Source of the DNA: Prorocentrum cordatum | Lineage: Eukaryota; Sar; Dinophyceae; Prorocentrales; Prorocentraceae | Reading direction: 5' to 3' | DNA: 64,000 nt | Assembly (NCBI GenBank): GCA_963575745.1 | Contig: CAUYUJ010011226.1 | Coordinates: 46,347-110,346, forward strand | In this document: in pieces, positions 48,573 through 58,569 of the stretch | How the letters are laid out: every line of letters begins with the position of its first letter | Numbering within the stretch: position 1 is the stretch's first letter | The notes under the pieces: generated by a model | The model's input: the letters and a program-made list of their open reading frames with translations, nothing else | What the model was told of the DNA's origin: nothing | Database searches by the model: none | Translations under genes and position numbers: made by a program

Positions 48573-51328
48573 GGATGCTTACTTTGGGCCGGAGGCGCGA
48601 CCGCATGCTGACGCGGTTGGTGTCCCCACAGTGACAGGGGCGAGGCGGGACGCGGAGGGGAAGAAAGAGGAACAAGCCGAGCCCCTCAGACGCCGTGCTC
48701 GGCCCACGAGTGGAGCACCACGTGTACATATTCACGTATCTATGCATATACATATACACATGCATATACATATACATATACATATGCATATGTATATATA
48801 TATAATGTACATATATGTATACATTTAAATATACATATACATATGCATATTTACATATATGCACATGCATGTAGATGCAACATAATTCTGATATCCTACG
48901 CATTTGTTCCACATCGACAATGTAAGACTCCACTGTTTGGGGTCCAGGCTGGCACATATAACTGCGCATTTCGGGATCAATCTTTGAGTCAATATTTGTA
49001 TCTTCCGTCGTGGGCAGGTGCCTGTTGCCCACTCCGAGTGGCGTTGGGAACCCGCACTTCTGAGCCAGCTTGGCACAGGTGAAGATACCGGCGAACTTGC
49101 CCACTATGAGGCTGAGCAGGATCAAGAAGGTCATGCTCCCGAGGCCCCGAAACTGCACTCCGGCGTTGCACACGGCGAAGAGGAACATGCCCAGATCGAC
49201 GTACACCTTCACGGACTGCTGAAATAAGTCCAGCGTGGACGCGTGCGCGTGCTGCTCCCCGTCCTCGGTGTGCACGGTCGCCTTCAGCGCCGGATCGACA
49301 CGGTGCCCGACAATGGCTGCATGCCGGCCCGCCGAGATCTCCCGGCCACGCCCGCTGGCATACGACCGGTGCCTCGACAGCTCCCGGTGCACGGAGCTGC
49401 CGATAAGCACCGCGGGTGAGCTCCGCTCTCGAGCCAGCCGGGACTGCGCGGTCGCCGTCGAGTTCGTGGAGCTGCTCGTGACACGGCGCACCATCATATC
49501 CTCGAGCTCCCTGTGGACCTCGTCGTTGAGGGACTCTAGCTGGTGCGACGCCGGCCCGGGCATGAACGGCACTATCGGTACCAGCGCCAGCGCTGGGTGG
49601 ACGTGCGCCTTAATAAGCCCGACCCACGAGAGGGAGCCAGCCAGCACCACGTAAGGCACCCACGACTGGTGCTTCTTCTCGTGGGTCAGGAAGTGCCACT
49701 TTCGCAGGAGGAACGCCACGACCACGCCCGCCAGCACCAACAGCAGATACACTGGCTCCACTGGGTGCTCGGGGTCGGGGTAGAACACAGCGATGATCAC
49801 CAAGCCAAGGGCATCGTCCACCACGGCCAGCAGCAGCAGGTAGTCGATCGCGGGGTGCCCGCTGCCGAAGATGAGCCGCGCGGCGAGCCAGGCCAACGAG
49901 ATGTCGGTGGCCGTCACTATGCCCCACCCTTTGTAGAGGAGCTCTTTGGTCCAGTGGTCTTCGCCGGTGCCCTCGCCGAACATTCCTGCAGCATGGAATA
50001 CCTCTAAGAAGACAACATACTGGAGGAAGGAAAACATCGTGAACATAAACATTTTGATGTCCGCACACATTCCTTGCCTCTGCGCTGGATCCCCCTCTCC
50101 CTGGCGCGCGGAGCTCGCAAAGCGCTGCTCTGGAGGCGCCGCCAGGGGGGCCCAACGCCGATCCAAGAAATCCGCGTGGAACGCCGAAATCTTCTGTTCA
50201 TGCAGTGTGTTTCTTCTTCGACATACGTAAGGATGGGGCCGAACACGCCACCCAGGGTGGCGATGAGGGGGTTCCCGGCCTTGCGCGGCGGGTTGAGCGA
50301 ACCCCCAGGCAGGGCCGCCTCGGTGATCTCCTTGGCAGCCATGCCGAAGAAAAACACCATGATGACGTCGTTCGCAATGAAGTGCAGGGACCACGCGTGG
50401 CCAAAAATGGCAGAGGAAGAAAGCACGGCATAAACATACACTTTCGACGGTCCGCGCGGATTTCTTGGATCTGCGCTGGACCCCCCCGGCGGCGCCTCTG
50501 GCGCCGCCCCTGGCGAGCTCCGCCCTGGCGAGCTCCGCGCGCCAGGGGAGGGAGGTCCAGCGCAGATCCAAGAAATCCGCGCGGACCGTCGAAAGCTTAT
50601 GTTTATGCCTTTTTCTTCTTCGATATGGGGCAGTCGGAGACTAGAAACTGCCTCGCCGACGTGTCGTGGCCGCCCGCGAGCCGGCGTCCCGAACGGGCAC
50701 TCGTCGGGGCCGAGAGCACGACGAACGTCGCGCTGGCGTGGGCGGTGGCAAAACCGAGCTGGCCGTGCGAGAAGGAGTCGTCCTCCGCGGACACTGTCAG
50801 GACGCCGTCTTTGAAGCAATCGAGCCTGCTGCCATTGACGGACATCTTCAACACGATGTCGACATTCTGCTCATCGGGCTCGACTTCTTCTTGCCCCGAC
50901 AGTAGCTCACTCTCCGCTTTAATCACTGCCAGCCCAGAGCCACCTCTGCTGTCCAGGCCGCACATGTAATATGATCCAATCGCAGCCCTCATTAAAATAC
51001 CGGCACTCCTCCCGGCAAAATTCACCTTCACCTCCAACTCTCCGTCTGTGACGTCAGGCCCATAGTATGCTATATTGTACGGGTAATCTTTGGGCACGTC
51101 CGTCCCAATAAAAGTGTACACGTTGCCACTGTTTGACCATTGGTCGGCCGTGGACTTGTACGGCTGGAATGCCACAGGGTCAATGATTCCCTCTCCGAAC
51201 AGGTAGCTGTATGTGTCTGGGAAAGCGTTGGCCATTACCAGCGCAACAACTATTCCCAATATCAGCGGCATCGAGACCTCCTGGACCTTCCCCAAGACAT
51301 CGAATACTCTCGCCAACGGGTTCTCCTC
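45004..51328 (-). CDS. NhaA-type Na+/H+ antiporter with inserted jelly-roll domain, at least four exons
   Basis: Exons (minus): A 51328-50629, B 50410-50227, C 50020-49033, D 45321-45004; joined, they give one frame of 729 residues to TAG 45006-45004. Exon A begins after acceptor TACAG and carries the first helix (MPLILGIVVALVMANAF), then a LamG/DUF1080-like jelly-roll (about residues 45-205: FAGRSAGILMRAAIGSYYMC, VDIVLKMSVNGSRLDCF). Exon B: IANDVIMVFFFGMAAKEITE and LIATLGGVFGPIL. Exon C: GIVTATDISLAWLAARLIFG and LLAVVDDALGLVIIAVFYPD (ATDI and the paired Asp of NhaA), a long hydrophilic loop, then MFLFAVCNAGVQFRGLGSMT. Exon D: LLGSIGLTVALFVSDVAFED and DAKLGALLSGI. Predicted membrane exchanger. 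The first exon or start codon is not found; an in-frame stop lies just upstream of exon A. Confidence 0.82.
45465..46665. repeat. About 95-bp minisatellite, roughly 12 units
   Basis: Unit: CCCAGTGGCTGCGTTCGCATG, CCGCCACCCCCCTCACTTTGG, CACACCCCTCACACGTTTCG and CCCCATAGGGAGCTCCACC. Confidence 0.92.
46930..47025. repeat. GATCGATAGTGA repeat
   Basis: Alternating GAGATCGATAGT and GAGACCGATCGAG units. Confidence 0.9.
47390..47540 (+). repeat. Dispersed repeat R3
   Basis: CACCCTCGCCGAGGCGCCGCC and CCGCCGAGAACCGACGAAGA blocks match the other R3 copies. A partial copy of the same block recurs at 47825-47880. Confidence 0.55.
47655..47825. repeat. (CTC)n microsatellite
   Basis: CTC tract with a few CTG interruptions. 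Confidence 0.95.
48495..48860. repeat. TA/CATA-rich microsatellites
   Basis: AT dinucleotide tracts at 48510-48572 and CATATACA-type tract at 48725-48860. Confidence 0.92.
50021..50220 (-). mobile_element. Introner-like TIR element 3 (antiporter intron B/C)
   Basis: 200-bp core flanked by a perfect 6-bp direct repeat, GTATGT on the minus strand (50221-50226 and 50015-50020). Excising core plus one repeat joins CTTAC to GTATGTTGTC and reads ILTYVVFLEVF. Canonical GT-AG inside the repeat would shift the frame into an immediate TAG. TIR contains TGGATCGGCGTTGGGCC and GATCCAGCGCAGAGGCAAGG. Confidence 0.85.
50411..50622 (-). mobile_element. Introner-like TIR element 4 (antiporter intron A/B)
   Basis: 212-bp core with near-perfect arms of about 55 bp: from GGCATAAACATA through CTTTCGACGGTCCGCGCGG to TTTCTTGGATCTGCGCTGG. 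Flanked by CCATAT (50623-50628) and CCATTT (50405-50410) on the minus strand. Excision plus one repeat reads DCPIFGHAWSLHFIANDV in frame. No GT-AG boundary is available. Confidence 0.85.
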
Positions 51329-51524
51329 CTGTATTCGGCATCATGGACATGGGTCCCGAGGGAAACGGGTCCTGGGCCGCAGGGCTCTCCCTGGCTTCGG
51401 CTCTTCGTCCCGAAAGTGGCTCTCCGACGGCCCCGGGGCCTCGGGGTGGACCTCGACGAGGCCGAAGACGGCGCGATGCCCCAGGAACCCTCTCCCTCAC
51501 GACCCCGGAGTGGCATGAGCACAA

Positions 51525-51695
51525 ACTCTCGGAGGTCCGCGCGAACTTGTCGCATCGGCGCTGGACCCCCCTCTCCCCGCCACCCTTGCGCGGCGCCCCC
51601 GGCGCCGCAGAGGTGCGGAGAGAGGGGTGGGTGCCGGCGCCGACGCAAGTCAACGCGGCCCTCCGAACATCTATGCCCTTGGCTCTTAGCTGCCC
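51525..51695 (-). mobile_element. Introner-like TIR element 5, degenerate
   Basis: Arms GGAGGTCCGCGCGAACTTGTCGC and GCGACGCAAGTCAACGCGG-like on the opposite side match imperfectly; the tip is GGCGCCCCCGGCGCC. It lies just upstream of antiporter exon A, so it may sit in the preceding intron. Confidence 0.6.
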
Positions 51696-51737
51696 CGATC
51701 TGCAACACGCGACCCGTGATGTGGTGACACGGATCCT

Positions 51738-51868
51738 CGCCATCGCTCGGACGTCCATTCCCTGTGCTTTCTTCGGTATCGTGCGCGGCTTTTTCGCCAA
51801 CTGATCAAGGATGCTCCTCGATGGCCCTCGCCGAAGGAAAAATGCACACGTCCGAGCGATGCCAAGGA
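51738..51868 (+). mobile_element. 130-bp hairpin element, copy 1
   Basis: Arms CATCGCTCGGACGT and ACGTCCGAGCGATG. The interior GGCTTTTTCGCCAA.TGATCAAGGATGCTC is shared with 54167-54292. Confidence 0.7.
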
Positions 51869-52009
51869 TCTCCACACACACACATATATTGAAACAACTG
51901 GTCTGTCGCCATACGTTCGCTCAGACCTGGGACAACACGTGCCGAGCCACTACGCAGCGTGTTCAACACAGACGTTTTGGAAGCGGTGCCCAGAGGCCCG
52001 GCGTCCTGC

Positions 52010-52140
52010 ATTTTTGAATGCGGGGTCCCCGAACGTCCCGACCCTTTCCCCGGGACGGCTCTTGATCCTGAATAGTTCTCTGACGCTTCCGGGGCCTGGA
52101 AAGGGCCTCTGGAGGCCGAGAACGCAAAACATCTTCGTCC
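52010..52140 (+). repeat. Dispersed repeat R2
   Basis: Contains CCCTTTCCCCGGGACGGCTC, TTGATCCTGAATAGTTCTCTG and GGGCCTCTGGAGGCCGAGAA. Confidence 0.6.
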
Positions 52141-52149
52141 TGATTTTCT

Positions 52150-53465
52150 CAACACGTTGGATCTCCGGGTGCATGCTGCGCTTAACACGGGCGCATCGGG
52201 GCACCTCCGTTTACTGTCGGGAGCTTTTGCTTAGTGTGTCGGGGCGGCGGCCCCGGCGACACGATATGTCATGCGACCGGATAGCCTGTCGCTCCGCTCC
52301 GCGGGGCGGGAGGCTGGGAAAGGCTCGGGACGCTGACGCACAGGGGTTGGGCCGTGGACAGCGTGTCGCGCCGAAACGCGGTGGGCCAGAAGTTCCCGAC
52401 CGGAGATTTATGCCAAGCCGAACTCCCCGACCGTGAATTTATGCATGCGCTGGCCGCGACAATCTTCGATCACGGTGGCTCCTGCAACTTCTGCGGCCCG
52501 CCGCCGGGCACGCGGATGCACCGCTGGGCGGGGATGCTCGATGATCCTCAGAACGTGTGCTAGCGCCAACATATCCCTGATTTGCGCTTTGACTTCTACG
52601 GAGTCTGTCGCTCCCGTACTTGCCATCCTTCGCGCGACCCATTCACACCTGGGCGTGTCTTCATCCGGCACTCCCAGGTCACGTCGAGCCCGCCTGCTTC
52701 GGCACATCCCGAAGTACTTCACGCTCTGAACCGCGCGCGGACGTGAAGTACTTCGCCCTCTGAAGTACTTCACGGGATGTGAAGTACTTCTTCCTGAAGC
52801 ACTTCACATCCCGAGGTGCTCCTCCTCCCTCCTCTGGTCCTCTTTTTTCCGCCTGTGCCGCAATTCGCTTCGCCTGTGCCCTGGCGCAGCCTGCCCGCAG
52901 CTCGGATCCGAGGCGCCGCCGACCAGACACATGTGAGCGCCAGCGCGTGCTCTTCCGCCGAGACCGCCTCAGTGCGACGCAGGCAGGCTGCGTGCTGTCT
53001 GCGGAGCTGAGGGAGGGCGCCACGCACGTGCTGGGCGATCGCAGCCTCGCGTGCGGCGACGAGGCGGAGACAGTGCACCTGAGCGTGCCAGGGACGCGCG
53101 AGGCCCGTCCCCCAGAAGCAGGGGCATGGATCTGCAAGGGATCCGCCGTGCCATACGCATGTCTGGGCGTGGGCCGCGATGGCGGGCAGCAGCCAGGGTG
53201 GCAGGGAGCCAGTGGAGGCGCAGTGCAGCCAAACAGCGACAACGAGGGAACAGGGCGGGACAACGGGGAACAAAAGCAGACCAGTGGCGCGGGGACCTGG
53301 CGAAGTAGTGCCCATCCCAGGACAAGGCAGTGCGCAGCGCGGGTGCCGCATGTGGTAGCGTGCAGAGAGTAGCGCCCCCAAACTTTTCTTAAGTCGTCGG
53401 CGCGGAGGGTCTTCAGGCGCGAAGAGCAGATGGAAGTGCTCATTGAGATCGAACGTCGTCGAAGG
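52150..53465. other. No gene seen; contains palindrome cluster
   Basis: Overlapping frames lack recognisable domains. GAAGTACTTC palindromes cluster at 52705-52810. Confidence 0.45.
52705..52810. repeat. Cluster of GAAGTACTTC palindromes
   Basis: Four perfect copies of the 10-bp palindrome GAAGTACTTC and one variant GAAGCACTTC within about 100 bp, most followed by AC or preceded by GT, with CTCTGAA and CGGGATGTGAA/CACATCCCG between them. Confidence 0.8.
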
Positions 53466-53467
53466 TA

Positions 53468-53646
53468 CTCCAGATTTCGTAATAAAAGGGAGGGGGTCTG
53501 GACCCTCCAAGACAAGCCATTTCAGACCTCCCCCGTGGGAGAACCCCCCAAAACATCGTCCCCAGACCCCCCAGGCCCTCCAAGATAGCCTGGAAGAGAC
53601 CCCCCCCGAAATGAGACCCCCCTCCCTTTTATTACGAAATCTGGAG
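53468..53646. mobile_element. Tc1/mariner-like MITE
   Basis: 179 bp with near-perfect TIRs starting CTCCAGATTTCGTAATAAAA and continuing GGGAGGGGG, flanked by TA on both sides (53466-53467 and 53647-53648), the target duplication of Tc1/mariner elements. No coding capacity. Confidence 0.75.
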
Positions 53647-53821
53647 TACACTGCAAAGCGTCGCACAAAAGGGGCAACACAAACACACGCGCAACACACA
53701 CAGAGACATCGGGCAAAGTTATCTGCCAGCGGCCGCAGGGAACGCCAGACGGCGGTCGAGCAGTGGCGGGGCGCGCCGAAGCACAGCGAGGCACGAGGAG
53801 AAGAGAACGCGCCCGGGCGCG

Positions 53822-53823
<2 letters not shown>

Positions 53824-53915
<92 letters not shown>

Positions 53916-53990
53916 TTTTTTTTTTGTTGTTTAGATTTTTGTTGTTGTTGTTGTTGTTTTTGTTTTTGTTTTTGTTGTTGTTTTTTTTCC
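53824..53990. repeat. Poly(T) then TTG/TTTTTG tract
   Basis: About 90 T followed by TTG-type units, immediately before an R2 copy. It could be the poly(A) tail of a retrocopy on the minus strand. Confidence 0.95.
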
Positions 53991-54130
53991 AATGCGTCGA
54001 CCTACAGAAATCGTGACCCACCCCCTGGGACCAATTTTTCATCCCTAATCGTCTTTTAACGGTCCCGCTGCCCGCCGGGGGGCCTCTGCAGGCCAGAAAT
54101 GGGACAACACAGCCGCTCTGTTTTTTCAAT
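53990..54130 (+). repeat. Dispersed repeat R2
   Basis: GCGTCGACCTACAGAAATCG, CCTGGGACCAATTTTTCATC and GGGCCTCTGCAGGCCAGAAA, bordered by the poly(T) tract. Confidence 0.6.
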
Positions 54131-54166
54131 ACGCTGGCTTCCTGGGGCGCACACATCTTCTGGCCA

Positions 54167-54292
54167 TCGCTCGGACGTCCATTCCCTGTGTTTTTTTCTG
54201 GTTTCGTGCGTGGCTTTTTCGCCAAATGATCAAGGATGCTCCCCGATGGTCCTCGCCGAAGGAAGAATGCACACGTCCGAGCGATGCCAAGC
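54167..54292 (+). mobile_element. 130-bp hairpin element, copy 2
   Basis: Same arms and interior as 51738-51868, about 2.4 kb away in the same orientation. Confidence 0.7.
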
Positions 54293-54534
54293 CTTGGGCC
54301 AACACGCGTCCTCGGGATCATCGGGATGAGCGTGGAGGCCCTGCCATCCACGGGCGAGGTCGCGCGCCCCACCGGGCGGCTGCCCTGCCGATGGGCGTGG
54401 GCGCGGCGGCTGCCAGTGCCGGCCGGCTCGCTGTCGGCATGGCGGATCAGCATCGCACCCTGCGCGGCGCCGGGCGATGCTCCTCCCAGGGGCAGGGGGG
54501 GGCCCAAGAGATCCAACGCAGTGAAAGAATCTGG

Positions 54535-54815
54535 GCTGAGGCCGATCGCCGTTCTCGGCCCCTGGCGGCCCTCGCTGTGTGCCCTGGGCGCGCCAAGAAG
54601 CGACTCAGGATAAAAAAGGCCAGACCCCGAGTGGGGGTCGAGACTTCCCCAACCCCCCGACGTCATTCTGTGTATACAAGGCACGTCGACCTCCCGCATG
54701 GTTGCCCCATCTTTCGAGCCCATCTTTCTCATCCAGAGTCGTTTTTTCGGGCGGTCCTGGGGAGCGGCGAGGGCCCCCAGGGGCCGAACAACCAGAAAAA
54801 CCGCCCGCAGTGTTT
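54535..54815. repeat. R2 inverted pair
   Basis: Minus-strand R2 (54535-54650, AGCGACTCAGGATAAAAAAGG) faces plus-strand R2 (54685-54815, CATCCAGAGTCGTTTTTTCGG) around a 30-bp centre. Confidence 0.6.
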
Positions 54816-55083
54816 TTTTGTTCGTGCCCCGAGGGGTCCGGTTCTGGTTTGGACGCACGCCCGACAGGGGTACCGACAAAAATGGGTACGTTTTTTTTTT
54901 TTTTTTTTTTTTTTTTTTGTTTTTGCAAGCAACTTTAGGAGACTCCGTGGACCCCGGGAGCTCTCTTGTGCATGTGCGATGCCGCGCACGTCGTGCTCTT
55001 CACTGGTTCTCTGCCGTTCGGCCCTGTGCGGAAGCCAGGTGCCGCGGGAGCGTGGTCTGTCACGATCGCCGTCCGAGGCCCGA

Positions 55084-55252
55084 AAAAATGGGTACGATGC
55101 CCAACCACAAATGTTGTCCCAAACCAACAGCGGCCGCTGCTGGGCAGGCGGCCTTTCTGTCTCGGATGGACACAGGCCGCGGCGGCGCGGACAGCGAGCC
55201 CTGTTCAAAAGGAACAGGAACTGCCGTCGGGCATTGTACCCACTCTTTCCGT
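55084..55252 (+). mobile_element. TIR element (ATGGGTACGATGCCCAAC family), copy 1
   Basis: Ends ATGGGTACGATGCCCAAC and GTCGGGCATTGTACCCAC. The interior CCAACAGCGGCCGCTG and GCGAGCCCTGTTC is shared with 63747-63935. Confidence 0.65.
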
Positions 55253-56764
55253 ACCCACGTCGGTCGTCCCGATCTGGGCCTGGGGGCCCCGCATGGGAAA
55301 ACGTCAAGGCGTCGGATCTCTGTGGCCGTGCGCAGGGGCGGCGCGGCCTCGGGAGGAAGCAGCCCCGCCCGCTCGCGCGGCAGAGGCCGCGCGCCCCGAG
55401 CGGGGCCGCCGTGCGGCTGCGGCCCGGGGGGGGGAGGACCAGCGGGGCGCGGGACTCGGCCACGCGCAAGAGGTGGAGAGCAACGCTTTGGCAGGTGCAG
55501 AGTGCTACAGAGGAAGGAATCAACTGCAGAGCGTGGGGTTTCGAGGCCATTCGGCGCATCACGTCCCGCTTGCTTGCTCCATCCCGCAGGACGTGCAACA
55601 GCGAGCGGCCTGCCAGCCTCTGCGTGCGATGCGACAGTAGCGGCCTTTGTGCCCAGGTCTGCCCCCCACCCCCCCCCCTCCCGCACACCCACTTTTTGGC
55701 TTCGCGGCAGGCGTAGCCCGTCCCTCCCTCACTCACATACATACACCCTTTTGACTTCCCCGCCGGTTGATCCAGCGAAGCGAATTCTAGGGCGGGGCGC
55801 GCCTGGATCAATCACCACCGAGCGTCTGCCGGTGGATGGTCAGGACGTGGCAGACGCGGGCAGGAAGAAGGGCCGAAGATAGTGGACGAGGAAGACGGCG
55901 ACGCACTGGTGCAAGGGGCGGCCCGACGACGCCGGCAACCGCGACTCGCTTAATGAGTGCGAGGCGACCAGCACGAGGGCAGGGGTCGACTGTTGCGGTG
56001 ATCGCAGCCACGCGCCCTGCGGCCCCCGAAGGCCACGCGCCAGAGGTCGCTCTGGCGAAGGGCCACCTGCCTGCGTTGCAGCCGACGGACGGGTGGGGGG
56101 TGGGCAGAGGGGGCTCGCACAGAGCAGCGCCCAGAGCAGGAGGAAAACGCGCGCGGCCCTGCAGCGACTGGCACGGGTGATGGTGACGAGGGTGAGGGGT
56201 GCAGGAGACCGCTCGGAGCGGCCCCAAGTCCAGGGGAACTCCTCGCAGCGCTCATTCTCCTCCTCACCTCCTCCTCCTGCTCCTGCTCGTGCTCCTCTTA
56301 CTCCTCCCTTTCCTCCACCTCATCCCTCTTCTTCTCTCCTCCTCCTCCTCCTCCTCCTCCTTCTTCTTCTTCTTCTTTTCTTTCTTCATCTCTCCTCCTC
56401 TCTCTTTCTGTCTCCCGCCTCCTCTGCCTCCTCTCATTCACTACTGAATTGTGATGAATGCTGCTACTCTCTCTCTCTCTCTCTCTCTCTCCCTCGACGA
56501 CGTCCTGGAAGTGCCCTGCCCTCTACTTGTTCGTGGAGTAATGTTCGACGTTTATTTTCCCTGCAATAACAAGTGTTGTTTTGCTGTCGTGGCATGTGTA
56601 TTTTGTTCGTTCGATTCAGGTCCCCATTTCTTGCATTAGTGATCGACGTTTTGTTGGCAGCCTGTATTTTGTTGGTTAATGGTTGTTTTGTTCGTTGTTT
56701 GTATGATCTTTGTTAGTTTGGTGTCTTTCTGCTTTCTACATGCTAACGCGCAGGATTTAAACAT
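55253..56764. other. No gene seen
   Basis: GC-rich sequence, a weak R6 relative (55990-56075), CTC/CTT tracts (56240-56440) and a CT tract (56466-56492), then AT-richer unique sequence to 56760. Confidence 0.45.
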
Positions 56765-58560
56765 TTGGTCTGTGATCTGTTTGTTCCAATCGGATCGCTG
56801 CTAATGTTCCAAAATGGTGTTCCTGCAGCAGCGTTCGCCTCATTTCAGGATCGGCGCTTTGCTCCCGTCGTAATGACATGGCGCTCTCGCCTCAACGCGG
56901 GCCATATTTCTGGATCCGGGTGCTTCCTCGTCATTGTCGCTCACTTCCTTTCCTCTCCCCCGCCTTCCCCTGGTCCTCCTGCTCCTCCCGCTTCTCCTGC
57001 TCTTGCTGCTGCTGCAGTTCTTCCTCATTCTCCTTCTTCCTTCTCTTTCCTCCTTCTCGTCTTCCTGCTCATCCGCCACCTCCTCCTCCTCCTCCTGCGT
57101 ACACAGCTCCCTTTACATATTGCGCATAACACGATGGGGTCCTTTTGGAGTTTCAGGTCCGCTATGACATCCCTTGGCGGATGGAGAAGCATCAGCGCAA
57201 CGGAAGAGATGGGTTGGAAGGGTTGGATCTCAAATGTGGCGCGAGCGCACCTAGCTTGCCTCTCTCTCCCCTGTCTCTCCTCTCCTCCTCCTCCCTCCCC
57301 CGCTCCGACTTCGACGACGGCTCCGACGACGACGATCACGACGACGCGGATAACAACGTCGAGAACGGCGGCCTCCACTTCGACCACGACTCCGACGACG
57401 ACCGTTGGCGACGAGATGCACCCCCGGAGGCCACAAAGGGCGGGGGAAACAAAAAACGATCCTCGAGCCTCTGTCCTCGATCCCCGATCCGACGACGAGC
57501 CCCAATCTTCGATCCTCGGTCCTCGAACCTCTGTCCTCGATCCTCGATCCGACGACGACCCTCGAATTTCGATCGCCGGACCTCTCCGCGGGTGCGTCTC
57601 GGCGAGGACTCCGAGGGGAGTGCGGCCGTGGCGACCTCAGGCCCCTCCAGGGGTCAGAGAAGGACGAACAACAACACCACCAGCAACAACAGCAACAACA
57701 CCAACGACAAAAACAACAACGGCAACAACACCCACAACAACAACGACACCACCACCAACAACAACAGCACCACAACCAACAACAACGATAACAACAACGA
57801 CAACAACACCAACACTCATTTAAGACTGGGGACACTCCGTTCTCACCAGTGCCAGGGTTTTCATAGGAGGCGGGCAATACCCCCACTTTGTGGGGGGGCC
57901 GGTTCAAGCTCTACCAAGTTTCCAAACGACTCTTCGCCACCACCCACACCCAGCTTCCCGCCCTATGACGTTCGGACACTTCACTTCGTGGCATGCGGAC
58001 GACCGTGGCTACTATTCAGGGCCCCGCGGCCGACGACGACGGCGTGCGCGCGCGAAGAAAAAACGAATGTGTCCCGCATGGTATTATTTGACAGGGATGA
58101 TGGCCCTGGCAGGTGCGCAACCGTTGTTGCAGAAGTTCGAAAAAGTTGCTCGCAAAAGCCCGTTTGACAGAAATGTTTAAAAAGTGTTGGGTTTCCTACG
58201 AATCCGCAAGAGCGCGCGGGATGAAATTTCGACATTTTTTTTTTAAAAACCATTGTTTTTTTGATGTTTTTATGTTAAAATCGTTCCGAACACTAAGCTT
58301 TTGGAAGGATTTCGTCTTGCGCGCGCGAATGTCCACTTTACCTTATTTTTTGCACGGGATTCTTGAAATTTGATTATATTAGAACAAGAAATGTCATTTT
58401 ATAGTGTTTTTTGCAAGGGAGAACGGATTACAACAAAACAACCGGATCTGGATCACATCGTTTGACCTGAGGCTTCCTCACGAAAATGATCAAAATGTAG
58501 CTGCGGCCTAGGCGGCGCAGGGGGGGCGTGCACCAGGGGGCCCAACAATAATTATTCTTT
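56765..58560. other. No gene supported; CAA tract and low-complexity frames
   Basis: CTC-rich tracts (56955-57100), repeated TCGATCC..GATCCGACGACGA blocks (57475-57560), (CAA)n at 57670-57820, and AT-richer sequence (58180-58440) containing short motifs seen at 6.8-8.9 kb. Confidence 0.45.
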
Positions 58561-58569
58561 AGAATAAAT

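Larger units (their letters stand above)
45322..49032 (-). other. 3.7-kb intron of the antiporter gene made of satellites
   Basis: Donor GGA|GTGGGC at 49032 and acceptor CAACACAG ending at 45322; both flanking exons are phase 0. Contents: CTC tract 45365-45460, 100-bp minisatellite 45465-46665, GATAGTGA repeat 46930-47025, R3 copy 47390-47540, CTC tract 47655-47825, TA/CATA tracts 48495-48860. Confidence 0.75.
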
